In this document: positions 50,386 to 62,978 of the stretch, piece after piece | How positions within the stretch are numbered: the stretch's first letter is position 1 | Layout: each line of letters opens with the position of its first letter | NCBI RefSeq assembly: GCF_028769735.1 | Contig: NC_088178.1 | Coordinates: 23,510,357 to 23,574,356, forward strand | Direction of reading: 5' to 3' | DNA from: Zonotrichia leucophrys gambelii | Taxonomy: Eukaryota > Chordata > Aves > Passeriformes > Passerellidae | Length of the DNA stretch: 64,000 nucleotides | Notes under the pieces: model-generated | What the model was told of the DNA's origin: nothing | What the model saw: the letters and a program-made list of their open reading frames with translations, nothing else | Database searches by the model: none | Translations under genes and position numbers: made by a program

Positions 50386-50431
50386 GAAATACTTGTGGAT
50401 GGAAAGCAGAAATACTCATGGATGGAAAGCA
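50386..50431. repeat. 23-bp tandem repeat
   Basis: The unit GAAATACTTGTGGATGGAAA plus GCA at 50386-50408 repeats at 50409-50431 with two or three changes. A third, more degraded unit follows to about 50454. Confidence 0.9.
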
Positions 50432-52348
50432 GAATCACTCTTGAATGGGCCTGAGTACCCATGGTGTTTGCAGTCATGCTGCAGCCCTGTGAGCACCTCA
50501 GCAGCATCTCCCATGGCCAGGCAGCCCTGCTCCCTCTGCCTGCTCTCCAGCAGCAGGATGGGCTGGGAGCAGGCACCTCTGTGCCTGCCAGGACCAAAGG
50601 CAGATCTAGACAGAGCTCCTGCCCCTGCTATTTTCTGGTGAGGACTTCACAATAGAGTAAATCTCAGGTAGCAACGAGCCCTGCTGTGCAGGGAAAAGCT
50701 GAGTGTGACTGAGAAACCCTTCCATCACGCTGTCACAGAAAGCAAGTTCCCTGGGGCTTGAAGGAAGGCTGTGCCTTAAACGATTTGCTCTTTAATGGGC
50801 TTTTTCTTTGCAATCAGCATGTGAACTTTGAAAAACCACTGGTTTGGTTTCCAGAGTGTGCAGCCCTGAGCCCACGGAACCCACGCAGCTCGCTGCTCCC
50901 CCCACGCCCCGCCAGCCTGATTGGCAACCCTGCCAAGAGAGCCTCCCTGCAATTTCTGCATCCTGCATTGTAGTAAAAATAATGTGCTGCTGATTTTAAA
51001 AAGAGTTTTTAAAAATATGCCATGGGAGCACCACCTTGATAAAAGCTGAAAAAGATGCATTTTTAGTAACAGAAATGTGAGAAAAGAACAAAGTCTGGAA
51101 TGGGGGAGTTTGGCCCAGGTGAGCACTGCAGACCCAGATGGGATCCTCAGGAACCAGAGGGAATCAGGGTGGGAGTAAAGGATCCCTCAGAGCCAGTGAG
51201 AGTGGAGGATCAGGCCTGGCTTTGTTCTTACCCCTCCCTAGAGAGAGGACAGGAGGAATGGGAGCTCCTGAGGGTGACCTAGCACAGTGCTGAATGTTCT
51301 CCAGCACAATGCACACACTGCACCAGAACTGGGGGGCTCTGCAAGACCCAGCTTCAGCCAGAGAAAAGGGCAGCAGCTGGGTGGGATGTGCAGGGAGGAG
51401 ACTTCTCACTGCCTGTCATCCCTGCCCAAAATCCCCTCAGAGCCTGCTCTCCATGAGCATTCATGATTTGGGCTCCAGCACACACCTAGGACAGGACAGA
51501 TGTTGTCCCCCAGGTCACACGTGATCCAGTGGACCAGAGCACTGATCCAAGGTACCACCTGTCACCTCTACAGCCAGACCAACCTTATTCCTCTTGTGCC
51601 CTGCATCTCCCACAGTGATTTCTTCCTGCCCTCTTTCTCCAAGGGCCCAATTGCCATCAGCATTCCTCATCCTTTAGGAGAGATGCAGAGGACTAAGGCT
51701 GAGCCGCAGCCTCCAACCCCTTCTCCTGAAATAAGCTTAGTCTTTGTTGCACTGTATTTACTTCTGTTTTCCAAGAGTAGGGAAAAGCAAACAATGTAGA
51801 AAACCTTTAATTTCACATTTTTTCCCAGCTGGTAAAAATGATAGCTGGATATGCACACATCAGTATAATCGTCTCCTAAACAAATGGCACAATGACAAAC
51901 CGAGGGGGCGGGGAGAGGGGGAGCAGAGCACAAGCTGGTGTTTTCAATTTAGAAAGTATGCATTATTTACACTGCCATTATTCCACTCAATTTGAGTTCA
52001 CGCTTTAGTCCTAATTTCAGTATAATCAAAGTCAATGAATATTTAATCAGCATTGCTTCCAGAAATTGAGTAATGCCATTAACATAATGTCCCCAGGACT
52101 TCAATGCCGATTTTCCTCAAAAGCATGGGACTTTCACTCCTCCTGCCCTTCCCCCCATCACTTTAACCAGTTGATGCTCTGATCCCTACCTTTGCTGGGC
52201 TTAACAAGGTGGGACCTGCCCCAAATGCCCATAATGGGAGCAACACTTCCCAAAAGCAGAGTGTGTCCCCACTGATGCTGATCCAGCCCCAGGATAGGTA
52301 ATAAAAGCAGAGCATTTCCCCTCAATATGGCTCAGTATGGATAAGCAT
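50432..52348. other. Single-copy non-coding DNA, no gene seen
   Basis: A modest CpG cluster lies at 50870-50915 but is too short for an island. Block 51960-52110 is AT-rich and non-repetitive. Open frames overlap on both strands with no recognised product. Confidence 0.6.
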
Positions 52349-52618
52349 CATAATAACAATAATCCATTTGCACTTCTGGAGCACCTTTCAATGGAGGGGC
52401 TCCAGTCATTCTGCAGGCATTAATTAATGCCTCCCACTCCCCTGCAAGGAGGGCTCTTATTTGTGTGATAGCTAATCTACAGATAGGAAAACTGGAGCAT
52501 GATGAGGTTAAGTGCCTGGTTTGCAGCCACCCAGGAATCCAGTGGCATTTGGGCAGAAGTCTGGAGCTCTGAGTGCCTCCAAGCTTCCTTCCCTAACCAA
52601 CAGACTGTGCTGCTTCCC
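52349..52618 (-). repeat. MIR-type SINE relic, nearly full length
   Basis: On the minus strand the element begins with a tRNA-like head, GCAGCACAGTCTGTTGGTTA, where MIR has its A box, continues with a TCCTGGGTGG segment near the B box, then CAGGCACTTAACCTCATCAT and CCAGTTTTCCTATCTGTAGA, which correspond to the MIR core, and ends in an AT-rich tail rich in TAATTAATG and TTATTGTTATTATG. The order and the spacing, about 270 bp, match a complete MIR. The pol III boxes look mutated, so transcription is unlikely. The identification is from memory of the consensus and was not searched. Confidence 0.72.
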
Positions 52619-55600
52619 TAAAATGAGATCAAGAAAAGCAGCAGTACCTATGAATATTTATGAACAATACAAAATTACAGCATAAAAAATTGTACAGACA
52701 TTTCAGAGCTGCTAAGTGATGGCTCCAGAGCTGTATCTCTCTGCGCACAGAGCATTCAGCAGTCAGGGCACACATGCCCCCTCCAGTGGGGCTGCATCTA
52801 ATCTATCATCTTTTCTAACATGACTATCACTGTAATATCTCAGCAATGCCTTCAGCTGAAGACCTATCACAGCCTTCCATCTATCTGAGCTGGTTTATAA
52901 AGCTTTTCTCCATGGTAAATCCATGGGGCATGTGTTTTAAAATATTGGATAAATTCCCCACTTTCCCTTCTGTAAGTCTAGATAGAACTTTAATGCAACC
53001 TTTATCAGTAATGAACAATCTCTTGTTGTCCCATAAAATTAGAATTAATCCTTTTTTAGGTTAATAAGGAAGGAACAAAGTTCAATTTTATTCACACAAC
53101 ACATACAGTTGGGAAGTCTGAGGTTACATATAGAAGTACTTAGAAAGATATTCTAACCTGATTTTTTAGAGGGTTTTGATAGTTTGGGATCATCACACTT
53201 TCATAAACTCTTCCATGAACAATTTCCTATTACATATCAATTCACTGGTTGCCTAATTTGCAAATCTCTCTGTTCTTCTCAGCAGGTTCCAGCATGGCAC
53301 AGGCTCACCTCAGTGCAGGTGTTCTCTTCAGTAATGACATTAAGGATCATTTTTCAACTGCTGAAGATTTCTGAGTTGCACAGGTGCATGTGGCATATGG
53401 AAATTTTCATTCCCTACCTCTGAGAGTGGTCTTCAAAAATATTTTTTCTAGAAGTTTGCAAAGTTGTTCAAGCTCAAAACCAGTAATACCAATATGTGCC
53501 TATTTTGCTGAATTACATCATGGTTGTAACCAATTCCTGCTGGCCTGGCCATGCACTTAGGCTGAGGCTGGCAAAGATGAAGTAGCACCTAACAGATTTA
53601 CACTCCAGCTCCATGGAATTGCCCTGATGTGGGTAAATATGAAGATCCAGTTTTCAATCATTTAAAAAGCCTTATTCTTGGCTCATGTCAAGAGAGTTTG
53701 CTCTTGGAAATGGAATGGAGAAAATAAACAGTGCAGATGGAACAGGGATGGAGGAGTAAAGCCTGGCCTGCAGAGGGAATGAGGAAGGACTTTGCTGGAA
53801 TAGGAGTGGGGATGTGTTTGTTATGCTCTGTAGAGACTTGCTCAGCCCAGGAGCTCAAGTCAGCAGCAAAGAACAGGTTGTACATGTCACTGGCATCATA
53901 GAATGAAAGCCCCCTGTAATCTCAAGGAAAGCCCTTCTGTGAGCCCAGGTAGCATTTTTCCAACCATCCTTAATAACAAATATTTTAAAGCCAGAAGATT
54001 AATGGTTTTGTGGCAGTGACACATTCTGATGTCTCTTGAATGAAGTTGTCTCAGCCATGCTCCAGCAACACTTCCTGACACCTTCCATTAATCCCAATGG
54101 CTTTAAACACCAACCTTAGCAAACGCCAGTGCCACCCTGACTGAGAGGGAGCAAACCTGGCCCCAGCTGCCTCTCAGCAGCAACAGGAATGAAACATGGG
54201 GGTTCTGCCCTGGAAAGTCCACCTTCAACGACTCTGAATGGAGACCGGTGGCTCTGACAACGTCTGGGGATACTTTCCTTGGAAGGAGGGCAGAGCAGTC
54301 TCACTCAGGGTCTGCAGCTCACCAGCACCCACAGAAGGGCTCTCCCAGCTCTCACAGCCCTTCTGGGAAGGGTTTCCACAGCCCTGCTCCTGACAGGCAG
54401 AGTAAGAGTTAAGCTGGAGGGTGGGGGAGAAGCCAGGGGATTGCCATAACATATCATCAGTGGGTCTATTAATAGGGTTCAGGTTATAACTTATTCATGA
54501 ACTTGCGCACTTTTCACTCGTACAGCATGGCAGGGTAACTCAGGAACACTTATGAATGACACTACTAATGCACCAAAGAGAAAGGAAACACAGCTCTGCT
54601 GCTGTTGCACATTAAACCCATCTATTGCTCTTCAAGACCACAGCAGATCAGTCAGGCAGACACGGATACTGCTGTTAAAGGATCAGCCCCCAGAGCATCA
54701 CCACCCCGCTGGGTCTGGCATGCCTTTGGCAGACACAGCACATTAAATCTTTTCGTCTTGGCAATACTCATGCAATTTGCTGTATGATTCCAGTCTCAGC
54801 AAACCCTCCTGAGCATTGTCAGATTCAACAGGCATCACGTCTCTCCATGGCCATGGAGGCCCAAAGGCATTTCTCCTGCTCTTTGCAAACCCAATGGAAT
54901 TGGGAGCAATGGCCTCCCTTAACAGTTCCACAATAGAACTCACAATGAACTGATGCTGATAAACTGGGCCAAAGTAAAGAGTCCAAAGAGCTTCACGCCC
55001 TAAAAAATCAGCTCTGTGGTTTTTGAAGTCCACCTCCACGGTTCTGAGTGGCCCGGAGGGCAGGTGAGAACAACCCCTGCACCAGGAGGTTGTGACTGAA
55101 CAGGCAGCACCTGCAAACATCAAATGGAGCTCGCAGAAATGTGAAGGCTCAAATTCCCACTGCTGCTTTGGCGCCTGAAGGAACTGAAGACTTGTACTAT
55201 GGCACAAATCATTTAGGACTTAACAGATATGGCAAAGGAGATGGGTGTGTCAGTAGCAAGGCTGAGGGAAGAACCCAGGTATCCCTAGGGACCAAGTGTA
55301 TTCCTCTCACCTACACGCCTGGCAAGAGATTTAGCACTTGTCACTGGTCACTGTTTTATCTCCAGTGTCTTAATTGTCTTCCTGCTAGTTAGGGCTCATT
55401 GTATGTTCTATTGATTGTTGTTTCCCCACTAATTGACTGTGTGGTTGTTGGCTTCTTTAATTGCCATCCTGAAAGGCACTGTAAATTGTCCTACATCAAC
55501 ATTAGTGATGGTAAGAAAACCAGAGTGGTGCAAGGAATTTCAGTATTAATACAGTGGGGAAACAACAAGTTCTTGGAATTCTCTCAGCCCATGTAATCCC

Positions 55601-55710
55601 CTCTCTCAGCCAACTCATTCTAACCTTGTACACCAAACATTAAAGTTTTCACTTCCACATGCTGGATTCAGGTTCTGGTTTTGCCCTATATTCTGGCTCA
55701 ATATTAATTA
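52619..55710. other. Single-copy non-coding DNA, no gene seen
   Basis: The longest frame, 54743-55207 on the minus strand (154 residues), has a mixed, protein-like composition but no domain or family I recognise; it is discussed among the findings. No mobile element or RNA gene is recognised. Confidence 0.55.
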
Positions 55711-55835
55711 TAAAGGATGGATATAGTATAAAATAATAATAATAATAAAGGATAATAAAATAATAAATAAATAAATAAATAAATACAATAAAATAAATAA
55801 TAAAATAATAAAAATAATAAAGGATGGATATAGTA
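55711..55835. repeat. AAT/AAAT microsatellite between 18-bp direct repeats
   Basis: TAAAGGATGGATATAGTA occurs at 55711-55728 and again, unchanged, at 55818-55835. The 89 bases between are built of AAT and AAAT units with one GGATAA interruption. Either the microsatellite expanded within a duplicated segment or the whole block was inserted with a duplication of its target. Confidence 0.95.
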
Positions 55836-56523
55836 CATCCTTTCCAACACTCATGTGCTTCCCAGCTCCTCCTCCAGTGACCTAAATCTGGTCCAAGACA
55901 CAGAAGTCAGTGAGTATTTTCTTTAGATTTCCACAGACCTTTTGGCCCAGATCTTGAAACATTTATTATTTCTCACAGACATATGGGTACAGACAAGGGA
56001 CCAAGGAGATTTTTCTAGGGGTCTAATTCCTACTAATTACCTGAGCCTTGTTAGAGCCTTTGAAAGTCTGACAAAGCACTCACTAGCATTTTTAGACAGT
56101 TGAATTGCTTTACCTGACTCAGTCCTCCAGCGCCCATATTTGCAAACATTGTCTGGTTATGCCAAACTCTTAATCCAGGTAACAGGACAGGATGAGTCAG
56201 TCATGCAGTACATTTAACTGTTCTGGAGATGACAGAAGACTATAAGAAAGATTAATTAAAGACCTAGACAAGGAAAAAAAAACCCCTTTTTTTCAGAAAC
56301 CATTTAGCAGTGAAAGGCACTGGGCATTATTTGAGGCTTATTGAATTCATGCTGGCTCTCTCTTTTCTGGAATAGCATCAATACTGCAATTGATTCCAGA
56401 CCTTTTCTTAGAAGAATCCCAGTTCTAATTTAATCCTATTGAGCAGCAGTCAGAAGCCCACCAAGGGAGGAATTCCACTCATTTTAGCCAAGCAGTGGTG
56501 GGTTTGACAAAACCAAAAGACAT
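55836..56523. other. Single-copy non-coding DNA, no gene seen
   Basis: Nothing recognised apart from a short A and T run at 56274-56294. Confidence 0.6.
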
Positions 56524-56582
56524 GCCTTTTGCCTTTTTGAAGGCCTTTTGCCTTTTTTGAAGGCCTTTTGCCTTTTTTGGAG
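56524..56582. repeat. 20-bp minisatellite, three units
   Basis: Units begin GCCTTTTGCCTTTTT at 56524, 56543 and 56563. The first is one T shorter, and the third ends GGAG instead of GAAG. The array is compact and nearly identical between units, which indicates recent expansion. Confidence 0.95.
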
Positions 56583-59500
56583 GGTAACTGTCACTGCAGC
56601 AGTCCCTGTCACTGCCACTGCCTACTCCAAGAATGCAACATCCAGGATCTCTTTTGTTTTCCTATTAAGGCAACTAAAGTGCTTTGATAAATTTTGTGTA
56701 AAAAATGAAAATGTATTTTTAAAGATGATAAATGGTCCTTTTGGCTCCTGCTGCTTCCTTTATTCTTTTCTATTCTGTTTTCTACTTTTTCTCCTAGGTA
56801 GGAAAAAAATCCCTCCCTTCCTGTGCAAATTCACACAGCTTTTCAACCAGTCAGAACAGGAGGTCACATTTCAGCTGATGAGAATATGCTATGAAAACTT
56901 GTGTGTGCTATGCCTACATATCCTGATCTCTCTTATTCCTTCTCACCCCTCCTAGATGCAAGAAAAGCAACAGAAAAAGAGGAATTCTCCCCTCAACACT
57001 TGAAATCTATCCCCCAGCCTTCTCCAAAGCACTTGAGTAGTTGTTACTGTAAGAGAGGAGCTAAGGGGGACTTTGAGTTATCCTGCAACATTTACAGGCC
57101 TTTCTTTAATTTCAGGACACTGTTCTTGAACTTTAATGGAATGATTAGTGATGTGCAGCAGCAAGAGGAGGAGCACAACTGAAGCCTGGAAAGCCTAGGG
57201 ATGCAATCCCATCCATCTTTAGATGCCACATCCCCACCAATATCTGCTGTGAGCACCGATTCATTAGGCTGGCGCAATCTCTTCAATAAAGCCCCACCTG
57301 TCCCCACTGAGCAGCTTGTTAAACCTCACAAGTCAGTGCAGAACCAATTTGCTCAGCCCTCACTGCTCCCCAGCACTAACCTTATTAACCTTTAGGCACA
57401 GCAAAAGGGCTGTTCATTTGCTGGAACATCTGCTGTGGATTGAATGATGAGGAGTGTGGAGGGAGCACCAGCCCAAGGGGCTCTGTCCCATCACCTGAGC
57501 AAGTGCCAGGCTCAGCTGGGGTTTTTCAGAGGAGATGGATGGAGGAGCTCTATTTCCATGGGTCCTGCTGCTCTGTGCAGATGTTCTGTTTGGCTTCACT
57601 TTGCCCTTTCATCTACCAATAAACCAGCTCACCTCCCTCTCCTTCAGAGTTCTGCATTCATGTGCACCCAGGCTCAACACTGTGGCCAAACCCAGCCCAT
57701 GCCTTTAACTTCTCCTAAAACTTAGATAAATTCACAATTCTTTGGTTGCCTTTCTGCCACTTATTTTATAGAATTGTCTGTGTTTTCCCATACTACCTTG
57801 GATCACCTTCTCTCTGAAAGGAGATTCATGCTCAGGAGCTTGAAAAAGAAATACACCTGCACACACACACAAACCAACCCAATCCACATCTAGTTCTTAG
57901 GAGCTGATGGTTACTTGAGGAATGGCTCACTTTATAAATGAGAATATATGAAATACCATACTGAGAAGAGAGGGCTACTCAGTATTTCTGCAGCTTTGTG
58001 CAATGATCAGGTATTCTGAACTATTTCTATCTTTTGGCAGGTCAAGCAAGGCCAGTTTCTCTGTCTGAATTCCTTTAACTCTCATTTTCCTCCCTGCCTT
58101 CTAGTCCACTCTTTTCACCTATTGCAAACTCCACAGGGAGAAACAAAAAGAAAGTACTCTCCTTTAGCTGTAGCTCTCATGTCCTATATGTGCTACTTGT
58201 CAACATTATTTAACTGCAAACTTGTTGCTGGAACCTGATCTGATGGTCTACATTATTTCCTAGCTCTGCCTCATTGTAGGAGCACGAATAGAGAAGGTGG
58301 CAGAGTTCTTAAAAATGAAAGGGAGCAGAGACAATCTCCGAGATGTTTATATCTGCATTTTGAGGTGCCTGACAAAAGTTTGCAAGCACATTTTGCCTGT
58401 GAACAGCACACTACCCACCACGTCTGAGAGTGCCAAAAAAAGCAAATCTTGGAGCACACACAGGGGAAGGACTGAGTTGAAAAAAAGCCAGTTCAGGATC
58501 TATCTGCTCACAACAAGCACCTAAATGAGTCTTGCAATCTTCTTTCCTCATCTCCACTGTGTGGCCACTCTCCAAAGAGAAGGCGGCGTGATGAGCCAGG
58601 GGAAAGCAAAGCAAAACACTCCTGTTTCAAGATCTCATTAACTGGGAAGCTAATAAGTGCACTGAAGCTTTCATTCCTCAAGCTGAAACAGGAAAAGTTA
58701 AGAGGGGAAAAAAAAACAACAACTTTTAAAGTGTCAGAATTTTTTATTTCTCATCTTGAACAGTGCCTCTGTACATTTTTAATAGTTGATCCTCCACGAC
58801 ACCCTTGGGAGCAAGGCTAGGGAGCCAGAACTTACTGGAGTGCTCACATTCCCCATCTCAAAACCCAAAGCCTTTCCACAGAAAATAAGTTGATTGAAAA
58901 GCTGCATGAAGTGTCCCTCCCATATAATCTAGAAGCTTATTAGCTATTTTTTGACTCTTGAGACATTGAGGTTTACTGGTTCCATCCCTTCAGTCTCATC
59001 TCCTCTTCCTCTGGGCCAAAAATCTTCCTTAGCTTTCCTGCCCCAACATTCTCAGAACTTCACCCTTCATCTCTGCAGTGGAGGGGTGGAAGGCAAGGAG
59101 TCAAGGAGCTCTTTGATACAGCAGCTAGAGGGGGTCAGAGATTTAAATTTACCCAGAGGACAGATGATAAAAAAAATAACCAAAAAACCCAACCATCCAG
59201 AAACAACAAGTGAGATTCAAGGCTTTGTCTTTGTTTCAAGAACAAGAACTGAGTCAAATGCCTGTGATCGTGACCACGGGATCCTCCCACCTTCAGAAAA
59301 ACAAAGCACAATCTGAACACAATGATAACATTTTACACAGGTTATAGTTTGCAAAAGGGTCTTTCTTAAATGCAAAAGAGAAAGTAATACTAAAGAAAGT
59401 AGAAGTCTGATGAATGTTTCAGGTCATCCACTTATTTAATAAATACAGGATAGAATCAATGGCTCCTGCTGAAATTCAGCAAAACATCCTTGGCATTTTG

Positions 59501-60125
59501 GAGAATCCCTTTTAATTTCCACTGGGGGTGATTTTTTTTCGCTTTCAAACTAATTTTTTTCTTCTTTTGAAGAATTTATAATCAAAGACCATAATTCCTC
59601 ACTTACTACATGTTTATTTGCTTTCAGCTTCTTAAGACCAATGTACTTATGTCTAAAAATAATCACAAGTGCTACTAAAAGTGCAAATAAATTCTAAGCA
59701 GCCTAGCAAAGCAATGCTCCTAAACAATAGTCAGTGTTTATAAGCAATCCTATGACAAGAGATGTGATAAAGAATTAACTATTACTTGTTAGGACTTAGG
59801 ACTTCAGATCACTACAGAGAGTTGACCCAAATCCTCTGCACAAGACCTTGGGGTATGCATGATCCCACTTTTCAGAAAGTTTCTGCACTCCAGGTTGTGT
59901 GGTGGTACTTAGCCAAAGTTAAGAAAAACTTTTCATTTGCCAAAACTGGAACCTAGTAGGCTTTGTTTATTTTTGTCTGATAAAAGTGACAAAAATATAA
60001 ATTTCTGTTACTTAGAAATCTGATATTTAACTGGGAGCTCAGGCCAACACTCCTCAGTTTCAAGGGGAGGGAAGGGCTGGAGTACCCTTCAAACTGTGCC
60101 CTAGAGATGCCAGGCTGGATTTCAT
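56583..60125. other. Single-copy non-coding DNA, no gene seen
   Basis: Mixed to AT-rich sequence. The frames at 56548-56955 (135 residues) and 58951-59316 (121 residues) are unsupported; the first starts in the minisatellite. A short CA run is present near 57858-57871. Confidence 0.6.
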
Positions 60126-60175
60126 CTTTCCTTTCCCTTTCCTTTCCCTTTCCCTTTCCCTTTCTTTCCTTTCTA
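60126..60175. repeat. (TTTCCC/TTTCC)n polypyrimidine repeat
   Basis: A run of CTTTCC-type units about 50 bp long with very few interruptions. The minus-strand open frame through it, rich in Lys, Glu and Arg, is an artefact. Confidence 0.95.
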
Positions 60176-61794
60176 GACATTTTTAAACTGACATGGAAAG
60201 AGGCATTTTTAGGATGACTGAATTCCTTTCATTTTTTTGAGGGAAACTAAAGACACGTAAACACACCCATGAATTTTGGGGTCCAGTTATCTGCCTTTAG
60301 ATAGCTGTAAAAACATTTGGCATAAAGATGCTGATCACACAACAGGACAGTGGCTAAAGGAGAAACTGAAATTCAGGAATGCACAGATCTGTAGGTCTTA
60401 AATATCTTTGTAAAACAGTGAGGAAAATGCACAGCTCCAGAACACCCCAGCCCCTTGCCCAGCATCCCAGGAGCATGGTTGGGATTGCAATTACTGCCAG
60501 CCATGGCATTGCCCAAGCAATGAGATCACCACTGTCATGGAAACCCAGTGGTTTTGTCACAGGGAACTGAAACCTGGTGCCTGGGAAGCAACAGCGAGAG
60601 CTCGAGTTCCCATTCCAGAGTTCCCATTCCAAAATCAGCATGTGCCTCTGGCTCAGCTCCCTCCTCTGCCCTGTCCTGTGGCCACAGAGGTCACTGCTGG
60701 AGGGGGAGTCTCAGACTGTTCCCCTTAAGCCAGACAGTGTCTGAAGCTGAAGTTTTACTTCATGTTGTGCTTTTTCTGATTTTCACTTTGGGTCACTTCC
60801 CTTTCAGCGGCAGAAGAGGCAAGAGGATTCACCCTGGCAGATGGAGTCAGCTGCTGACAATACATTACACTTAAAATTCCTTTTAATATTCTGCTTAGAC
60901 ACACTGTAAAAGAAGAATGGATATCCCGAATAATTAAAATATGTTTAATTTGCATGGAGCTCAGGGCATTGTTCTGACATCAAACATCACTGTCAACCAT
61001 ATGTGGAATTTCAACTGCCAAGTGCTTCATTTATGTGAAAATTAGCTTAAGTGTACAAAGAATGAAAAATTTATGATTATTTCACATTTTAATAAATGCA
61101 GTGCTATGCATTAATTTAGACTTCTAAAACAATTTTGACAGTGACAAGGGAATCCTTCACAGACTAAGTGCTGCAGCGCGCCGTGCCTCACATGTCCTGC
61201 GGAATCGTGCGCTGGAGTGTTAAGGCAGTTAGATTTTTGTGTTTTTAAACAAAGATATTATATGACTGTATCACTTAAAACACTGCCTCACTCTTCCCAT
61301 GAGAGTGGCACAGAACCCATCAGTGGCTTTCAGACAGATCGGCATCTCGCGTTACACAAAAATGTTTGCAGTGAGAAGAAAAAAAAGTGCATAAATTACA
61401 TTGCTCAATGTAACAGGCACTGGCAACTTTCCCCAGACTTTTGTTGTACAGGAAAATCACATGGGTGGTGACAGGATCTTCCAAAAGGTGCTAAGATCTG
61501 GCACCAGTGCATTATTTTTCATGAGCATCTTCTGTTCTTCATGGTAAGACATGAAGCTGCACCACCTCTTACTCCTTACAGGCTATGGGGGGTTTCTCTA
61601 GGCCTAAATGGAAATCCCACCATGTTTTGGGGTCTGGGGTACCCCAGACTAAGAGAGGAAACATTGGCAACCCCTCACAAACTGCTCCTTCTCTTGGTCC
61701 AACCAGAGGTCCCCTTCAAATGGCACTTTTCATATCACGATCGACTTTGCCTTTTGCATGACAAAATTAATAAAGCACTTCTGCAAACATGGAC
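60176..61794. other. Single-copy non-coding DNA, no gene seen
   Basis: Contains the motif-rich AT block at 60870-61140 (listed separately) and a very short CpG cluster at 61174-61212. No exon is recognised. Confidence 0.6.
60870..61140. promoter_or_regulatory. Candidate regulatory block with POU octamer, TAATTA and CATATG
   Basis: A non-repetitive AT-rich block carrying TAATTA at 60931-60936, the POU octamer in reverse, ATTTGCAT, at 60948-60955, and the E-box CATATG at 60998-61003. The texture resembles conserved vertebrate enhancers. No alignment was available, so conservation is unproven. Confidence 0.3.
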
Positions 61795-61884
61795 TCATAG
61801 AATCACAGGCTAGTTTGGGTTGGAAGGAACCTTTAAAGGTCATCTGGTCCAGCCCCCTGCAATGAGCATCTTCAACCAACATCT
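61795..61884 (-). mobile_element. CR1 LINE 3'-end fragment
   Basis: TCATAGAATCACAGGCTAG, then TTTGGGTTGGAAGGAACCTT, TAAAGGTCATCTGGTCCAGC, and a CCCCCTGCAATGAGCATCTT segment. This is the reverse complement of the CR1 3' end, better preserved than the copy at 26868. The deletion of a few bases after ATGAGCA relative to the usual sequence is consistent with age. Confidence 0.93.
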
Positions 61885-62972
61885 GAAATTCTGTACAAAC
61901 GCCCCTGAACTCCAAATGTAACTGACACAAAGAAAGAAGAGAATTTCAGCCATTGTCAGTGCACATAAGTCTGACTTTTGTGCTTTGTAAGATCTGGCAT
62001 TTACAGACATGTTAAACAGAGTACACTCCCCTCTCTGCATGTACTGCATGCTCAAAATCTACATTAAAAGAAGGTTATTAACACCATCCTGGCAGAGTTC
62101 AGAAAAGAGACCAAAACCAACTTCATTCTGCCATTTCCTAAGGTGGGGCTCTTTGAACAAATCTCTTTGGTGTATTTCCATTTCTTCTTTTCTTTCTTTC
62201 TTTTTTTTTTTTTTGAAAGAAAGCAAACTTATAAAAATGGAAATTCTATCACATAGCCTCACCTTGAGCACAGATGAATTATAAACAGGGTTTGATCCTT
62301 CAGATCCACCTAGAGCTCTCAGCATGTGAGCTTATCTAGTAACCAAAAGCAGCAAAAAGCCTTCATCCTATCTGAGAATCAGCTCTGAAAGGAGATGAGA
62401 TCAGACACATGCTTTGCTATTGCCTTTCATGGCTGTTTCCTGACAGCAAACTAGTACTAAGAATAAAGAACCTTAAGACCCATTCCAGCTGCTTTAAACA
62501 GGTGTGATCTGGCAGGCATAGCCACTTCTGTAAGCTCTGAAACGTGAGTCAAAATCTCCCCTTCATGGTCTGGTTACTTCTGGCCTTGGCTGTCCAAATG
62601 CAGATCTCATTCCTTGTTGCAGGAACAAAAAAGAGCAGCACCAACCTCTGCTAGGACAGGAGGAAACTTTTGCTCTCTGTGTCTTGGGCACGAGAAAGCT
62701 TGGCCTGGCACAGGGAATGAGTCACTTGGAAAATCTGCCCAGTGGGGATTGAAGAAGAAAGTGCTGTATGTGTGTATATGGCATTTTGCAGATCCATGAC
62801 CATCATGAGGCCTTCTGGGTGAATGTGGGAATGGCCATTTTCTGGGGATGGGAGCAGAGCCCAGGGCACTGCTGGAGTCCCCTCTGTGTCATTGTTTGAT
62901 GGTTTGGATGGCACCAGCCAAGCCCAGACTGTCACCTCGGGGCTGGTTGGGCAGACACAGGCTCCCGTGGTG
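61885..62972. other. Single-copy non-coding DNA, no gene seen
   Basis: Holds a CTTT and poly-T tract at about 62181-62214 followed by GAAAGAAAG, which can fold back on the CTTT run. No gene is recognised. Confidence 0.6.
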
Positions 62973-62978
62973 GCATGC

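Noticed and set aside
59953..60180. Lys/Glu/Arg-rich minus-strand frame
   Set aside because: Its charged start is the translation of the TTTCCC repeat.
62186..62230. CTTT run folding on GAAAGAAAG as an RNA hairpin
   Set aside because: Low-complexity sequence pairs with itself by chance. There is no stable, specific stem.
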